A DNA stretch of 64,000 nt from an uncultured Collinsella sp. (GTDB lineage Bacteria > Actinomycetota > Coriobacteriia > Coriobacteriales > Coriobacteriaceae): NCBI GenBank assembly GCA_900545605.1, contig UQZL01000008.1:4532-68531 (forward strand), in the 5' to 3' direction. The position numbers and the translations under genes were made by a program. Positions 1 to 8,160 of the stretch are shown here, piece by piece. Numbering within the stretch: position 1 is the stretch's first letter; every line of letters begins with the position of its first letter. Below the pieces are notes generated by a model. It did not search any database. It had not been told where the DNA came from and saw only the letters and a program-made list of their open reading frames with translations.

Positions 1-1439
1 GTTACGGTGACTTCGCGCAGCGTAACCTCGGCACGCTCTTCAAACGTCGGCGCGGCCATCACCAGCAGGTCGCCTTCCTCGATCACGGTATCGCCGTTGG
101 GCAGCACCGGGTGCGCGCCGTCGCGCAGCACCAAGACCACCAGCATGTTCGTTGCGCTACCAATATCGGCGAGCGAGCGTCCGGCAAACGGATGTCCAGC
201 GCCCACCTTGAGCTTTACAAACGACATGCCGTCCTCGTCGCGGTAGTCGTTAAAGGTGCGGCGCACGTCGCCGGTCGCATCGATCATATCGAGCTTCTTC
301 GCCACCGCCGGCAGAAGCGAGCCCTGCACCACAATGCTCGACACGGCAACCACAAACACCAGGTCAAATAGGTCGTGTCCGCCGGGAACGCCGGCCACCA
401 CGGCAAAGAGACTAAAGACGACCGAAGCTGCTCCGCGCAGGCCCGCCCAGCTTACGAGTGCGACCTGGCGAGGATTGGTCTTAAAGGGCGCCAGCAGCAG
501 ACCGACGGCGATGGGACGGCTCACGAAGAGCATAAACGCCATGAGCGCCAGGCCCGGCAGCAGCATTTGCGGCAGGCGGGCGGGCGTCACGAGCAGGCCG
601 AGCAAGAAGAAGATGGTCATCTCGGCCATTTCGGTGAGGGTGTCAAAGAAGTGCGCCATCTCGACCTTGCCGGTGATGTCGCTGGCGCCCAGTACAATGC
701 CTGCCAGGTACACGGCCAAAAAGCCGTTGCCGCCCAGGTAGCTCGGCAGCGCGTAGGCGACGATGGCCACGGCGAACAAGAAGATGGTCTGCGCGTCCTT
801 GGCCGTTGCGTGCGCGCGTTCAATCAGGCGGCCCGCCGCCCAGCCGATGGCAAGGCCCAACCCCACGCCCAGGATGATCTGCTTGGTCAGCAGCACGGGA
901 ATGTCAATATTGCCGCCCGCCGCGAGGGTCGCGAGCACGGCGGTGAGCATGTAGGCGACGGGGTCGTTGGAGCCCGATTCGACCTCGAGCAACGAATCGG
1001 TGCCACCTCTCAGCGACAGGCTGTGCTCGCGCAGCACGCTAAAGACGCTTGCCGCGTCGGTGGATGCCACGACCGATCCCAGCAGCAGGCCGCCGATCCA
1101 GTCGAAGCCCAGCACAAAGCGTGCGAACACGCCGGTGATGCCAGCGGTGATGACGACGCCGAGCGTGCTCAGCAGCACCGCGGGCACGGCGACAGGTTTG
1201 GCACGGTCGATGTTGGTGTTAAAGCCGCCGTAGAACATGATGAACAGCAGCGCCGTGCTGCAGACGGTTTCGGTGAGCGCATAGTCGCTAAAGTCTATGT
1301 GCGCCGGACCGTTGACGCCCAGCAGCATGCCGAGTGCGATAAAGATAAGCAGGGTGGGGAAGGGGAGCTTTTTGCCGACGGGTTTAATGGTCAGGCACAG
1401 AATAATGACGAGGCCGATAAAGAGAAGTATCTGGTTCAT
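1..1439 (-). CDS. K+/H+ antiporter, NhaP2/CvrA type (3' end beyond window)
   Basis: Inner-membrane monovalent cation/proton antiporter of the CPA1/CPA2 type. The reading frame starts at the ATG at 1439 (MNQILLFIGL) and is still open at base 1, so the C-terminus is missing. About 479 codons are visible. Roughly residues 1-385 are a series of hydrophobic segments with the family motif region LEVESGSNDPVAYML, carrying the Asn-Asp pair typical of the ion-binding site. Residues about 405-475 resemble a TrkA-C/RCK_C regulatory domain (FAGRSLADIG, then LVLRDG and GDLLVMA), which places it with potassium/proton antiporters rather than simple Na+/H+ exchangers. It is divergent from the metallophosphoesterase gene. 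Family assignment is firm; the transported ion is inferred. Confidence 0.85.
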   Translation of the reverse strand, partial: MNQILLFIGLVIILCLTIKPVGKKLPFPTLLIFIALGMLLGVNGPAHIDFSDYALTETVCSTALLFIMFYGGFNTNIDRAKPVAVPAVLLSTLGVVITAGITGVFARFVLGFDWIGGLLLGSVVASTDAASVFSVLREHSLSLRGGTDSLLEVESGSNDPVAYMLTAVLATLAAGGNIDIPVLLTKQIILGVGLGLAIGWAAGRLIERAHATAKDAQTIFLFAVAIVAYALPSYLGGNGFLAVYLAGIVLGASDITGKVEMAHFFDTLTEMAEMTIFFLLGLLVTPARLPQMLLPGLALMAFMLFVSRPIAVGLLLAPFKTNPRQVALVSWAGLRGAASVVFSLFAVVAGVPGGHDLFDLVFVVAVSSIVVQGSLLPAVAKKLDMIDATGDVRRTFNDYRDEDGMSFVKLKVGAGHPFAGRSLADIGSATNMLVVLVLRDGAHPVLPNGDTVIEEGDLLVMAAPTFEERAEVTLREVTV

Positions 1440-1660
1440 GGATAGTGTCCGCTTCTGGGTGGTTGGCGTGGCACGGTCAGTTGTCTGCGGTTATTTGTAC
1501 CCAAAGGTGGTGGGTTTATGAGGGCGGATTGCGGACGTGCGCATTTTCGACACGAGGCGGAGGCACGGGTGGTGCTGGTTGGGGCGCTGGGCATGGCGGC
1601 GTGGCGCGAGCGGTGCGGGTTGGCAGGCGCGCGCTGGCGACCGTTGACGGTATGCAACCC

Positions 1661-1689
1661 TTTCCAGCTTTATTGCAACGGAGTACAAT
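1661..1689 (+). promoter_or_regulatory. Putative sigma-70-type promoter for the metallophosphoesterase gene
   Basis: TTTCCA at 1661-1666 and TACAAT at 1684-1689 are separated by 17 bases, 76 bases before the ATG at 1765. The -35 match is partial and the -10 match is good. The rest of the 325-base intergenic stretch 1440-1764 shows no convincing gene. The short open frames in it lack ribosome-binding sites and overlap one another. Confidence 0.45.
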
Positions 1690-1764
1690 GGGTAACGTTT
1701 AAGTTCAACTTGAAGTTTTAGTTGCGACTCCGGGCTTCGGCCGCAATGTAAAGAGAGGCGTTTC

Positions 1765-2604
1765 ATGGCGATCTATGTGACATCCGATGCTCACGGGCAC
1801 GTGCGTGCGCTTGACGAGGCCCTGTCCAAGATTTCGCTGACGTCTGACGATACACTGTACGTGCTGGGCGACATGATCGATCGCGGGCCCGATCCGGTTG
1901 GCGTTATTAAACTGGTGCGCTCGCTGCCCAACGCTCGCGTGCTCAAGGGCAATCACGAGCAGATTATGCTCGATGCCATCATTGGCCAAGATCCGCTCGA
2001 TGCCGAGACCTGGGATATCAACGGCGGTTGGACTACCCGTCAGCAGCTCAACGATATGGAATTTGAGGCGTACGAGGAGCTCGTGCGTTGGATGGCGACG
2101 TTGCCGCTCTACGCGGTGGTCGAGACCGAGGAGCGCCCGTATCTGCTGGTACATGCTGGAATCGAGATGAAGGCGGCGCGCGCGTTTTTGCTTGAGCATG
2201 GCGTCGATTGTGCCGATGGCGTTGGAGCGGTGGGTGCCGATCGCGAGCTGCTGCAGCAGATGCTCGCGGTACAGTCGTCCGATGACCTGCTGTGGATTCG
2301 TCACGGCTATTGGGATGTGCCGACCGGGCTGCTTTCTGCCGAGGGCAAGGGCCCGGTCGTGGTGAGCGGCCACACGCCCACGGTATCGCTTGGGCGCTAT
2401 TGCGAGGTCGGTGGTCTGGCGGGGCTCGATGAGGAATCGGGACGCGGGCAGATCGTGCGCTTGGGCGGCGAGGACACTGCCGGTGTGCCCGATCGCATCG
2501 ACATCGACTGCGCCGCCGCCACCGGCTCCGAGTTCGGCCGCGTGGGCATCCTGCGCCTGGACGACGGGGCGGAGTTCTACGCTAATATTCGCCCCGGGGA
2601 ATAA
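1765..2604 (+). CDS. Calcineurin-like metallophosphoesterase (PrpA/ApaH-like)
   Basis: Probable cytoplasmic metal-dependent phosphatase of 279 residues. The metal-ligand motifs of the calcineurin-like fold are in order: SDAHGH (residues 7-12, Asp and His ligands), GDMIDRG (35-41), GNHE (62-65), a VHAGI motif near residue 130 and a SGHTPT motif near 205. This arrangement is shared by bacterial Ser/Thr protein phosphatases of the PrpA type and by diadenosine tetraphosphatase ApaH, so the substrate cannot be fixed from sequence. The ATG at 1765 is preceded by AAGAGAGG at good spacing. It is a single gene with its own candidate promoter, facing the convergent flippase gene. Confidence 0.85.
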   Translation: MAIYVTSDAHGHVRALDEALSKISLTSDDTLYVLGDMIDRGPDPVGVIKLVRSLPNARVLKGNHEQIMLDAIIGQDPLDAETWDINGGWTTRQQLNDMEFEAYEELVRWMATLPLYAVVETEERPYLLVHAGIEMKAARAFLLEHGVDCADGVGAVGADRELLQQMLAVQSSDDLLWIRHGYWDVPTGLLSAEGKGPVVVSGHTPTVSLGRYCEVGGLAGLDEESGRGQIVRLGGEDTAGVPDRIDIDCAAATGSEFGRVGILRLDDGAEFYANIRPGE

Positions 2605-2661
2605 CGGCGCAAGAGGTTGGTGCCAAAACATCGACGTTTCTTTTCTTCAAATTGATTCGAA

Positions 2662-4236
2662 TTAGGCGCCGTACGGATTCCGGTCCCTCTCTATGCGTTG
2701 GCGGATGTGGGCGTACTCGATGATCAGTAGCACCAGGAGTAGGGCCATGATGGCTAGGTAGCTCACCACGGAGCCCATCAGACCCAGCAGCTTAATCAGG
2801 ATCACCGGCAGCACCACGCTTACGGCGAAGCAGATTAGGTAGATCTTGGTGACGTCGCCGGCGTGGCGCAACACCGTGATGATGGCGTAGATAAAGTCGA
2901 TTGCCGCGGTGACGCCGCCGGCGATAACCATCAGTAGCGCCAGCGTGCGGTAGCGCTCAAAGTTAAGGCCGTACATAAAGCTCATGATGGGGATGCCGGG
3001 GCCTGCCATAAATGCGGCGCATGCTCCGGTAATGACCACGATCAGTGCCATAACGGCAACAATAATTAGGTCAAAGCGGCGACGCTTGCGCGGATTCGCC
3101 CAAATGCTCGACAGACGCAGGAGCTGCGGTTTGTAGATAAATCCGATGCTCAACAAAATGGCCTGCGCCGGAAAGAACAGGGCATTAAAGTACAGCTGAT
3201 ACTTGTAGGCCAGCGTGCCCTCCATCACGAACTTGGGCATGCTCTCGATAAGGTTGAACAGGAACAGCGCACCAAAGAGCGGGGCGCACTGGACAAACAG
3301 GTGGCCAGCCTCGCGCAGGCTCACGCGGCGCGATTTTTCGGTTTCGAGCAGGGCGAGCGGCGCGGTGACCAGCACGAGCGAGGCAATCGCGGCGATGCCC
3401 ATGGCCATGGCCGCGATGGGCATGCTGCGCGTGAGGAACAGCGCCACGCTAAAGACCACGATGACGCCGATGGAACGCAGCGTTTGGCTCATGCCAGCCA
3501 AATAGAGCTTGTCGGCCTGCTGCAGGCGGCCCTCGTACACGTCGGCGATGCCGTCAATCACCTTATAGAGGTAGACGCCCAGGCCGATCGTGGCCATCTG
3601 CGCATCGTAGCCGCGGGCGCTGCTGTATACCAGGCCGCATGCCAGCGCGAGCGCTCCGCAAAGCCAGCGGTTGAGCTGGTAGGAGGCGAAGGAGGTCTTT
3701 TCGTCGATGTCCGAGACCTGAAAATTGCGCACGCCGTAGTTGCACGCGATCATGATGAGCGTGCCGGTGACAAAGGCGATGGAGAACTTGCCGGCCTCCT
3801 CGGCGCCTACGAGCTGCGTCGACACAATGGTGAGCAGCGGAAACGCTATACCCCATACGGCGGTGCCCAGGGTATTCCAAAGGTAGTCGCGACGGGTGGC
3901 GTGATCTTCGTATTCGGCTTCTTGCGTGGAGAAGCCGCCGCCGTAGACGGCTCCGAGCAGGCGGTTCCACCAGGCATTGACCATGCGGTGGATGGGGCCG
4001 GGCTGGCGATCGCGCTCGCGGCGACGGCGCGTGGCCTGGCTGCTGTCGGGGCCGCCAGCGTTACGCTGGCTTAGCTCTTGGATTCGTGCGAGCTCCTCGG
4101 CGGTGTGCGATGCGGGGAACAGGCCGTTCTCGATGCGTCCGCCCTGTCCGTGCGCCCCGGCCGATATGGTGGGGTCGGCGACGCCGTTGCGGCGGGCGAT
4201 GGTGCGGCGGATGCTATCGAGGGGCGTTATGCTCAA
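2662..4236 (-). CDS. Polysaccharide flippase-like membrane protein (MATE/PST superfamily)
   Basis: A 524-residue polytopic membrane protein. Residues 1 to about 110 are hydrophilic and rich in Arg, Gly and Ser. After that come 12-14 hydrophobic segments in the pattern of Wzx/polysaccharide transporter (MOP superfamily) proteins. The likely role is flipping lipid-linked oligosaccharide across the cytoplasmic membrane, which would fit the TagO-like enzyme and the glycosyltransferase cluster elsewhere in the window. The ATG at 4236 is preceded on its strand by AGGAATCG. The long cytoplasmic N-terminal tail is unusual for a flippase and may be lineage-specific. No substrate can be assigned. Confidence 0.75.
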   Translation of the reverse strand: MSITPLDSIRRTIARRNGVADPTISAGAHGQGGRIENGLFPASHTAEELARIQELSQRNAGGPDSSQATRRRRERDRQPGPIHRMVNAWWNRLLGAVYGGGFSTQEAEYEDHATRRDYLWNTLGTAVWGIAFPLLTIVSTQLVGAEEAGKFSIAFVTGTLIMIACNYGVRNFQVSDIDEKTSFASYQLNRWLCGALALACGLVYSSARGYDAQMATIGLGVYLYKVIDGIADVYEGRLQQADKLYLAGMSQTLRSIGVIVVFSVALFLTRSMPIAAMAMGIAAIASLVLVTAPLALLETEKSRRVSLREAGHLFVQCAPLFGALFLFNLIESMPKFVMEGTLAYKYQLYFNALFFPAQAILLSIGFIYKPQLLRLSSIWANPRKRRRFDLIIVAVMALIVVITGACAAFMAGPGIPIMSFMYGLNFERYRTLALLMVIAGGVTAAIDFIYAIITVLRHAGDVTKIYLICFAVSVVLPVILIKLLGLMGSVVSYLAIMALLLVLLIIEYAHIRQRIERDRNPYGA

Positions 4237-4414
4237 GACGATTCCTTTCTATTGCTGCGCTCTAGTATAGACGCGACGGTGTTTGCTCGTGTTTTTGAAC
4301 GGATTGTTCAATATTTTCGGCGGGTGGCAGTAAATTGTCGGTAAGCGTGCGGTATCCTGTTCAAGTTTTGTGACCCCCCGATGCCGCCCGCGCGGTACCA
4401 AGGAGTTCTTACCT

Positions 4415-5986
4415 ATGGACGTCGCCGCATTTTTGCTGGCTCTTGTGCCGATCATTTGGCTTGTCGTGATGCTGCTGTGCTTTAAATGGCCAGCTTGGAA
4501 GGCCACTATGGGCTCGTTCGCCCTTTCGTGTGTGCTCACCTTCGCGTGGTGGCATCTGCCGGTGGTGCAGATCGCGACTGCCTCGCTCGAGGGCTTTTTG
4601 ATGGCCCTGTGGCCCATCGTGTTGGTGATTATCGCCGCGGTGTTCACGTATAACCTGTGCGTGCGTACGGGCGCCATGGACGTGATCGGCAGCATGATTA
4701 CCTCCATCAGCAGCGACCGCCGTCTGCTGGCGCTGCTCGTGGCCTGGTGCTTCGGCGGCTTTATGGAGGGCATGGCCGGTTTTGGTACCGCTGTTGCCAT
4801 TCCCGCCGGCATGCTCGCGGGCCTGGGTTTTGAGGCCGTGCCCGCCGTGTTGATCTGCCTGCTGGCCAACGGCGTGCCCACGCCCTACGGCTCCATCGGC
4901 ATCCCCACGGTGTCCGTTGCCGATCTGGTGGGTCTGGATCCCCTGCACCTGGCGACCGTTCAGCTGGTGCAGCTCGCGCCGTTCTTTGTGGTGATACCGC
5001 TGCTTATCGTACTGGTTGCGGGCCGTGTCGCCGATGATCAAGGCAACGTTGCGAGCGTTGCCGAGCGTATGCACGGGGTTGCCGGCGTGGCGCTGCTTTC
5101 CGGTGTGTCCTTTGTAGGTGCTGCCCTGGTCGTTGCCATGTTTGTGGGTCCCGAGCTGGCCGTAGTCGTGGGCTCCATCGTGTCGCTTGCGCTGACCGCC
5201 GCGCTTGCCATGCGCACCGAGAAGTCGGGACATCTGGATGCGCGCTTCCATATGAATATCGAGGCCGGCGAACAGCTCACCGCTAAGTCGGCGCTTTCGG
5301 CCTGGTCGTGCTTCATCCTGATCTTTGTGCTGCTGTTGGGTACCTCCAACCTGGTGCCCGACGTGCACGCCGCGCTCGCGCCGTTTGCGAGTCACGTGCA
5401 GGTGCATTGCGGCGAGAACCCCGGTACACTTACGTTTTCGTGGATCAACACGCCGGGCGTCTGGATTTTCCTGGCGGCGTTTGTCGGCGGTGCCATTCAG
5501 GGCGCATCGCCGCGCTTGATGGGCGAGGTGCTGGTCACGACCGTCAAGCAGATGATGCCGACGGTCATTACCATGCTTTCGGTGCTGGGTTGCGCCAAGG
5601 TGATGGGCTATGCCGGCATGATTTCGTCGATTAGCGCGTTTTGCATTGCGGTCGCCGGCGGTCTGTACCCGATTCTGGCTCCGTGGATTGGTGCGGTCGG
5701 TGCGTTTGTGACCGGCTCGGGCACGTCCTCGGGCATGCTGTTTGGTCTCATCCAGAGCCAGGCTGCCGCTGCGCTGGGCGTGAGCGACTACTGGATGGTC
5801 GCGCTGAACGCCCTGGGTGTCGCCGCCGGTAAGATGATCTCTCCGCAGACGCTCGCGATTGGTCTTGCCGCCGTGCACGTGCGCGGAAAGGACGCCGAGC
5901 TCCTGGGCGCGGTGCTGCCCTACGCTGCTGGCATGCTGGTCCTCATGAGCGCCATAGCCATGCTCGGCCAAGGCCTGCCGCTGTAG
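4415..5986 (+). CDS. L-lactate permease (LctP family)
   Basis: Lactate:proton symporter family membrane protein, 523 residues. The start was placed at ATG 4415 because AAGGAG lies at 4400-4405; an upstream in-frame start at 4370 has no such site. The protein is almost wholly hydrophobic, with about 12-14 segments, and carries LctP family stretches such as FGGFMEGMAGFGTAVAIPA (near residues 110-130) and GSGTSSGMLFG in the C-terminal half. Length is slightly under the usual 530-560. It probably moves lactate or glycolate across the membrane in this fermentative organism. It is monocistronic and is followed by an intergenic repeat cluster. The exact substrate is inferred from family. Confidence 0.88.
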   Translation: MDVAAFLLALVPIIWLVVMLLCFKWPAWKATMGSFALSCVLTFAWWHLPVVQIATASLEGFLMALWPIVLVIIAAVFTYNLCVRTGAMDVIGSMITSISSDRRLLALLVAWCFGGFMEGMAGFGTAVAIPAGMLAGLGFEAVPAVLICLLANGVPTPYGSIGIPTVSVADLVGLDPLHLATVQLVQLAPFFVVIPLLIVLVAGRVADDQGNVASVAERMHGVAGVALLSGVSFVGAALVVAMFVGPELAVVVGSIVSLALTAALAMRTEKSGHLDARFHMNIEAGEQLTAKSALSAWSCFILIFVLLLGTSNLVPDVHAALAPFASHVQVHCGENPGTLTFSWINTPGVWIFLAAFVGGAIQGASPRLMGEVLVTTVKQMMPTVITMLSVLGCAKVMGYAGMISSISAFCIAVAGGLYPILAPWIGAVGAFVTGSGTSSGMLFGLIQSQAAAALGVSDYWMVALNALGVAAGKMISPQTLAIGLAAVHVRGKDAELLGAVLPYAAGMLVLMSAIAMLGQGLPL

Positions 5987-5987
5987 T

Positions 5988-6124
5988 CGGCACTTAGGGA
6001 CGTTCCTTATGTGCCGGCACTTTGGGAACGTCCCTAAGTGCCGGCATCCGGGGACACTCCTTGAATGTTGTCTGTTCAAGAGTGTCCCCAATGACTAGTC
6101 GTTTAAAAGCGTCCCCAATGACTA
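5988..6124. repeat. Cluster of intergenic inverted and direct repeats (GGGACGTTCC / GGGACACTCC type)
   Basis: Two adjacent palindromes follow the lactate permease stop codon. The first has perfect 19-base arms at 5988-6006 and 6025-6043 (core CTTAGGGACGTTCC). The second has arms at 6050-6065 and 6075-6089 (core GGGGACACTC) with one bulged base. Then GTCCCCAATGACTAG occurs twice in direct orientation, near 6084 and 6110. Related pieces recur at 18745-18797 and at 25628-25660, so this is a dispersed intergenic element. It may also terminate the lactate permease transcript. Confidence 0.75.
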
Positions 6125-6174
6125 GGCCGCTTGCCTGCGATTTTTGACCGTTGGGCGGGCTTGCCGCCCTTGCC

Positions 6175-6190
6175 GCAAAAACGTTTTTGC
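6175..6190. promoter_or_regulatory. Perfect 16-base palindrome upstream of PEP carboxykinase (putative operator)
   Basis: GCAAAAACGTTTTTGC is an uninterrupted palindrome centred on CG, 75 bases before the pckA start. Its shape, with a central CG flanked by A/T runs, resembles LacI/GalR-family operators, so catabolite-type control of gluconeogenesis is plausible. No regulator gene in this window is an obvious partner. Confidence 0.4.
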
Positions 6191-6264
6191 ATATCGGGTA
6201 CAACGGGCTTTACGTGAGTAAAGTGCGCGTCGCGTCAACGTGTCGCGTTTTTAAAGGAGGCCCC

Positions 6265-7935
6265 ATGCCTGGTGTTACCCCTGCAGAAGTTTTGTCCAAC
6301 TTTGGTATTACACTGGTCGAAGATCCCGCCGATAATCAGCCCCGTCTGCTGGTCGATCTACCCGCCGCGGAGCTCGTCGAGCACGCCATCCGCCGCGAAG
6401 AAGGCCGCATGGCATCCAACGGCGCGTTGGTGATCGAGACGGGGGAGCGTACCGGCCGTTCCCCCAATGACCGCTTTATCGTTGACACCCCCGATGTTCA
6501 CGACAAGATCGCCTGGGGTGCGGTCAACCGCCCACTGTCCGTCGAGAGCTATGAGGCCATCAAGGCCGGCATCGTCGACTATCTCAACGAGCGCGACGTG
6601 TTCGTCACGCGCGGCATGGCGGGCGCTGACCGCAACCACACGCGTCGCCTGCTTGTTGCCTGCGAGCGTGCCAGCCAGGCACTCTTCATTAAGCAAATGC
6701 TCGCCCGTCCGCTCGCCCGCGAAATCGCGCGCACCGGCGAGCCCGACTTCTGCGTGCTCGCAGCGCCCGGTTACCAGTGCGATCCTGCCATCAAGGGCCT
6801 CAACTCCAGCGCCGCCGTGGTCATCAACTTCCAGGAACGCGTGATTCTGGTCGCCGGCACCGGCTACTCCGGCGAGATTAAAAAGTCGATCTTTAGCGTC
6901 ATGAACTATCTGCTGCCCGTCGAGGATGACGTGCTGCCCATGCACTGCTCGGCCAGCATGGATCCCGTCACGCACGAGACTGCCGTGTTCTTTGGCCTGT
7001 CCGGCACGGGCAAGACCACGCTTTCTGCCAACCCCACGCGCCTGCTGATCGGCGACGACGAGCACGGCTGGTCCGACATGGGCATCTTCAACATCGAGGG
7101 TGGCTGCTACGCAAAATGCGAGGGCCTGGACGCCTTCCACGAGCCCGAGATCTTCAACGCCGTCCGTTTTGGCGCCATTTGCGAAAACGTGGTGCTCGAC
7201 GAGAACCGCAAGCCCAACTACGACGACATCTCGATCACGCACAACACGCGCGTGGCCTATCCCGTGGAGCACATTCCTGACGCGTGGACTAAGGGCATGG
7301 GCACCACTCCGAGTGTCGTGCTGTTCCTGACTTGCGACGCTTTTGGCGTGCTGCCGCCCATCTCACGCCTGACGGCTGATGCCGCCATGTACCACTTTGT
7401 GACGGGCTTTACGGCTAAGATTCCCGGCACCGAGGTCGGCGTCACCGAGCCCACGCCCACGTTCTCTTCGCTGTTCGGCGAGCCGTTTATGCCGCTCGAC
7501 CCCATGGTTTACGCCAAGATGCTTGGCGAGCGCATTGCCGACGGCCGCACACGCGTGTACCTGGTCAACACCGGCTGGATTGGCGGCGGCTACGGCGTGG
7601 GTCATCGCATCGAGCTGGCCTACACGCGCTCGCTGGTCGCACGCGCCCTCGACGGCACCATCGAGGATAGCGAGTTCGTGCACGACGACATCTTTAACGT
7701 CGACATTCCCACGACGTGCCACGGCGTGCCCGATGGCATCCTGGTGCCGCGCCAATACTGGCAGAGCACCGCGCGCTACGACGAGGCCGCGCATAACTTG
7801 GCCGTGATGTTCGAGGAGAACTTCGAGAAGAAGTACTCGCACCTGCCCGAATCCGTTAAGGCCGCCGGTCCGCACGCTCAGGTGCACGCCGACGCTCGTC
7901 ATCGCGGTCGCGGCTTGCTGGGGCTCCGCCACTAG
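6265..7935 (+). CDS. pckA: Phosphoenolpyruvate carboxykinase (ATP)
   Basis: Interconverts oxaloacetate + ATP and phosphoenolpyruvate + ADP + CO2 in the cytoplasm. In fermenters it often runs toward oxaloacetate and C4 acids. The start is ATG 6265, preceded by AAAGGAGG, giving 556 residues. Visible motifs: substrate-binding TGRSPNDRFIV near residues 63-73; the kinase-1 P-loop GLSGTGKTT near 244-252; the metal-binding kinase-2 region LIGDDEHGWS near 262-271; and an adenine-site region near residue 430. The last ~15 residues after VKAAGPHA are basic and longer than in many homologues. It is monocistronic, with a palindrome upstream and a degenerate dispersed repeat downstream. Confidence 0.96.
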   Translation: MPGVTPAEVLSNFGITLVEDPADNQPRLLVDLPAAELVEHAIRREEGRMASNGALVIETGERTGRSPNDRFIVDTPDVHDKIAWGAVNRPLSVESYEAIKAGIVDYLNERDVFVTRGMAGADRNHTRRLLVACERASQALFIKQMLARPLAREIARTGEPDFCVLAAPGYQCDPAIKGLNSSAAVVINFQERVILVAGTGYSGEIKKSIFSVMNYLLPVEDDVLPMHCSASMDPVTHETAVFFGLSGTGKTTLSANPTRLLIGDDEHGWSDMGIFNIEGGCYAKCEGLDAFHEPEIFNAVRFGAICENVVLDENRKPNYDDISITHNTRVAYPVEHIPDAWTKGMGTTPSVVLFLTCDAFGVLPPISRLTADAAMYHFVTGFTAKIPGTEVGVTEPTPTFSSLFGEPFMPLDPMVYAKMLGERIADGRTRVYLVNTGWIGGGYGVGHRIELAYTRSLVARALDGTIEDSEFVHDDIFNVDIPTTCHGVPDGILVPRQYWQSTARYDEAAHNLAVMFEENFEKKYSHLPESVKAAGPHAQVHADARHRGRGLLGLRH

Positions 7936-7949
7936 CGTCGCCTCAGACC

Positions 7950-7990
7950 TACAACCACCATAGGGGGGCTGTACACCTTTGTGGTCGTTT
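7950..7990. repeat. Degenerate copy of the CCACCACAAAGG dispersed palindrome
   Basis: ACAACCACCATAGGGGGG then CACCTTTGTGGTCGTTTT follows the pckA stop codon by about 15 bases. It matches the intact copies at 8907, 10484, 10891, 21598 and 22310 but has decayed on the left arm. It could still end pckA transcription. Confidence 0.6.
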
Positions 7991-8018
7991 TGCTCGCGCG
8001 GATGACTCGGGTTACAAT
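7990..8018 (+). promoter_or_regulatory. Sigma-70-type promoter
   Basis: TTGCTC at 7990-7995 and TACAAT at 8013-8018 are spaced by exactly 17 bases. Transcription would start near 8025, leaving a leader of about 135 bases before the B3/B4-domain gene. The leader contains the terminator-like hairpin described separately. Confidence 0.6.
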
Positions 8019-8024
8019 ACGCCT

Positions 8025-8120
8025 GACATATCGTCCCCTTCTCCGGATGGGAACAGCGCAAGCGCTCTTGTGACGGCACCGTAGGACTTTGAAGGTGGTC
8101 GTTGTAAGGGCGCTTTTTGT
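8025..8120 (+). ncRNA. Candidate leader or small RNA ending in a long hairpin plus T-run
   Basis: Downstream of the promoter at 7990-8018, bases 8061-8077 can pair with about 8095-8114 in a stem of roughly 17 pairs with several G-U pairs, followed by TTTTGTTT. That is the form of an intrinsic terminator ending a transcript of about 95 bases. The next gene starts only 40 bases later, so this could be an attenuated leader or a free-standing small RNA. I do not recognise the family: no T-box signature and no riboswitch motif I know is present. Confidence 0.4.
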
Positions 8121-8160
8121 TTAGGCGCTCGCGTTGGCGCGCACAATGAAGGGAGAGCGT

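Noticed and set aside
375..1445. A 356-codon plus-strand open frame rich in His, Gln, Glu and Arg
   Set aside because: It lies antisense to the K+/H+ antiporter; composition is that of a complementary-frame shadow in GC-rich DNA.
4409..6091. A 560-codon minus-strand open frame over the lactate permease
   Set aside because: His/Gly/Gln-rich antisense shadow; the plus-strand permease is unambiguous.
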